NCBI GenBank assembly: GCA_039026955.1 | Contig: JBCCLH010000029.1 | Coordinates: 14,093-78,092 of the forward strand | DNA length: 64,000 bases | Direction: 5' to 3' | Origin: Kordia sp039026955 | Lineage (GTDB): Bacteria; Bacteroidota; Bacteroidia; Flavobacteriales; Flavobacteriaceae | Part shown: one piece after another, positions 62,439-64,000 of the stretch | Numbering within the stretch: the stretch's first letter is position 1 | How the letters are laid out: each line of letters begins with the position of its first letter | Notes under the pieces: generated by a model | What the model saw: only the letters and a program-made list of their open reading frames with translations | Databases searched by the model: none | Told to the model about the DNA's origin: nothing | Program-made: the position numbers and the translations under genes

Positions 62439-62500
62439 TAACCTTAGTTCAGTTAATAAAGAACGTCTCATTACTTATAATTAACTGAAAAACAAATAAT

Positions 62501-62588
62501 TGTCAGTGCGAGCATTGCTGAAAGTACCGAACGAAGTTCACGAGAACACTTCGAAATCATAGGCATCTCGACTGCGCTCGATGTGACA
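62501..62588. repeat. Palindromic intergenic repeat, family 2, copy 2
   Basis: TGTCAGTGCGAGCATTGCTG at the left and TCGATGTGACA at the right; its reverse complement aligns block by block with 3140-3236. It lies in the gap 62439-62826. Confidence 0.75.
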
Positions 62589-62661
62589 TCAGCGTAACGT
62601 GTTAAAAATCAGAATCATGAGTCAAATTTAAATCGAACTCTACTAGCGAAAACATATCATC

Positions 62662-62699
62662 AAAAAAAATCCTTATCACAGCAGATAAGGATTTTTTTT
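62662..62699. terminator. Bidirectional Rho-independent terminator
   Basis: AAAAAAAATCCTTATC pairs fully with GATAAGGATTTTTTTT around a 6-base loop. The A-run on one side and T-run on the other allow use by both converging genes. Confidence 0.85.
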
Positions 62700-62735
62700 A
62701 TTTCAAATTCCCGCGAAGGCAGAAAAAATATCCAA

Positions 62736-62825
62736 ACTCTAAAAGCGAAGCCCCCAACAGTAAGAAAATCTAAAAGCGAAGTGATCTAAAAGTGAAACGG
62801 TCTAAAAGCGAAAGCAGTCTAATAA
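62736..62825. repeat. Degenerate 16-17-bp tandem repeat
   Basis: TCTAAAAGCGAA recurs about every 16 bases at the 3' end of the endonuclease gene (62736, then three near-adjacent units, then TCTAATAATC up to the stop codon). The 16-mer CTGCCTTCGCGGGAAT also occurs inverted near 62706 and is almost the same as the sequence holding the ilvA start. Confidence 0.6.
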
Positions 62826-62826
62826 T

Positions 62827-63879
62827 CTAGCGAGACTCCACTTCCTTAATCAAATGCACATACACAGGAAAATGATCACTATAACCACCTGTATACGCGC
62901 CGCCCGCAAAACTTCTAAAAGGATACCCTTTATAACGTCCGCGTTTGTTGGATAAATACGTTTTATTATAAATTCCCGCTTTGTAATAACGGTATTCTGA
63001 AAAGTCTTTCTTCAATAAAGGTGCAGATATTACAATCTGATCAAACAAGTTCCAACCATCTCTGTAAGCAAGCGTTCCGTTTCCGTTTCGTGCCATACCT
63101 TCCATTGGGTTAAACAAATCTTTTCCTTTAGCATCTTCGCGTTTCTCCTTTGTTTTTAATACGTCTTTCATGCTTACATTAAAAGGATCATCATTCATAT
63201 CGCCCATGGTGAAGATTTTTGCATGTTTGTCAATATCTTGAAGTGAATCGATAATGCGTTTATTCAATTCGGCTGCTTTGACACGTTTGGGTCTACTTCT
63301 CGCTTCTCCACCTCTACGCGATGGCCAGTGGTTTACAATAATATGTACTTCATCACCATCTAACACTCCTGAAACTAACAATTGGTCTCTTGTGTAAATG
63401 CGTCGATCGCCATCATATATATACAATGGGTGTTTTGAGAAACTGTGCGGTTGAAAAACACCTTGTTTGTAAATCATTCCCACATCAATACCACGTTTGT
63501 CAGGCGAATCGAAGTGGATAATTTCATAATTAGCATCTTTCAACCTCGGATCGTTGATCAAATCTTCCAATACTTTCTTATTTTCAATCTCAGCAACACC
63601 TAAAATCGCTGGGGAAGTCTTGGCAACATCGTATCCTATATCGGAAATTACACGTGCTAATTTTGAAATTTTGTCTTCATAAATCTTAGAACGATCACCT
63701 TGAATTTCCATAATTGGACTCTTCTCGTCATCTTTCAGCGGATCATTAACGGTGTCAAACAAGTTTTCTACATTATAAAAGGCGATTGTTTGCACTTTAT
63801 ACTGCTTTTTTTGCTGTGCCCAACCATGGGTAAACACCAGTAAAAACGCCAGTATTACTAGGGATTTAAGGTTTTTCAT
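62827..63879 (-). CDS. Secreted endonuclease/exonuclease/phosphatase-family protein
   Basis: 350 residues with signal peptide (SLVILAFLLVFTHGWAQ). The DNase I-like fold is marked by AFYNVENLFD (metal-binding Asn/Glu region), GVAEIENK (catalytic Glu), VNHWPSRRGG (His), FTMGDMNDDP (Asp/Asn) and the terminal YSDHFPV (Asp-His). It probably hydrolyses phosphodiesters of extracellular DNA or another phosphate ester outside the inner membrane. TATCTTTT on the minus strand (complement of 63915-63922) is an imperfect -7 box. Confidence 0.88.
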   Translation of the reverse strand: MKNLKSLVILAFLLVFTHGWAQQKKQYKVQTIAFYNVENLFDTVNDPLKDDEKSPIMEIQGDRSKIYEDKISKLARVISDIGYDVAKTSPAILGVAEIENKKVLEDLINDPRLKDANYEIIHFDSPDKRGIDVGMIYKQGVFQPHSFSKHPLYIYDGDRRIYTRDQLLVSGVLDGDEVHIIVNHWPSRRGGEARSRPKRVKAAELNKRIIDSLQDIDKHAKIFTMGDMNDDPFNVSMKDVLKTKEKREDAKGKDLFNPMEGMARNGNGTLAYRDGWNLFDQIVISAPLLKKDFSEYRYYKAGIYNKTYLSNKRGRYKGYPFRSFAGGAYTGGYSDHFPVYVHLIKEVESR

Positions 63880-63953
63880 TTATTGAATGTTATGTTATCT
63901 TAAACAATCTATACAAAAGATAGACCAAAAGTAGTTATTAATTATAAATAATG

Positions 63954-63961
63954 TACATTTG
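63954..63961 (+). promoter_or_regulatory. -7 promoter box TACATTTG facing out of the window
   Basis: Exact TAnnTTTG match; the gene it serves would begin beyond base 64000. It is divergent from the endonuclease gene. Confidence 0.5.
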
Positions 63962-64000
63962 CGCGTCGTTATTAAAGATTTTTTAAAACTTGAATACTAA

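Overview
This window looks like a chromosomal segment of a marine-type Flavobacteriaceae bacterium (Bacteroidota). The evidence is low G+C and genes characteristic of the phylum: PorZ and other cargo with type IX secretion (T9SS) C-terminal domains, three TonB-dependent receptors, a TPR/AraC hybrid regulator, and IleS, RecO and DksA-like proteins of the Bacteroidota kind. Several starts are preceded by the Bacteroidota -7 box TAnnTTTG. A Kordia-like genus is possible, but that is a weak guess. I see no rRNA, tRNA, CRISPR array, prophage or intact insertion sequence.

Layout. 1-5001: branched-chain amino acid genes (3' part of ilvC, then ilvA across a repeat-filled gap) and a GapN-type dehydrogenase. 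5276-7667 (minus): a compact operon of an ArsC-like protein, an EamA transporter and a FemAB/GNAT-like protein. 7981-17063: two PLP enzymes of the Cys/Met family, an M1 aminopeptidase, an S41 peptidase paired with an overlooked RiPP precursor, an outer-membrane protein and gdhA. 17275-27737: porZ-recO-TonB receptor, then a 1620-residue T9SS cargo protein. 27918-33449: ileS-dksA-like-(secreted protein)-lspA. 33475-37422: hipBA and a Fic protein on either side of a folate gene. 37646-41669: uvrC and a patatin/beta-barrel protein. 42307-45920: tyrosine and tryptophan catabolism (hmgA, hppD, tryptophan 2,3-dioxygenase). 46080-50395: a candidate small RNA, a Cys-rich RiPP precursor, a DUF4214-like lipoprotein, a T9SS protein and a TPR/AraC regulator. 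50688-55472: DUF3108 protein, second tryptophan dioxygenase paralogue, M23 lipoprotein and pgi. 55629-63879: two tandem TonB receptors, two small membrane proteins and a secreted endonuclease-like protein.

The most notable material is in accessory and intergenic DNA. (i) There are two lanthipeptide-like precursor genes with Gly-Gly leaders. One appears to start with ATT and sits just upstream of an S41 peptidase; the other has a ten-cysteine core. No LanB, LanC or LanM enzyme is in the window. (ii) A stand-alone transcription unit of about 115 nt has a textbook promoter, a bulged hairpin and a terminator, and is probably a small RNA. (iii) Several families of palindromic repeats or MITE-like elements fill the gaps. 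(iv) Two heptamer arrays end directly at start codons, one of them that of uvrC. (v) hipBA has a pair of operator-like palindromes. All functional statements are read from sequence and family knowledge; nothing was searched or computed beyond reading.
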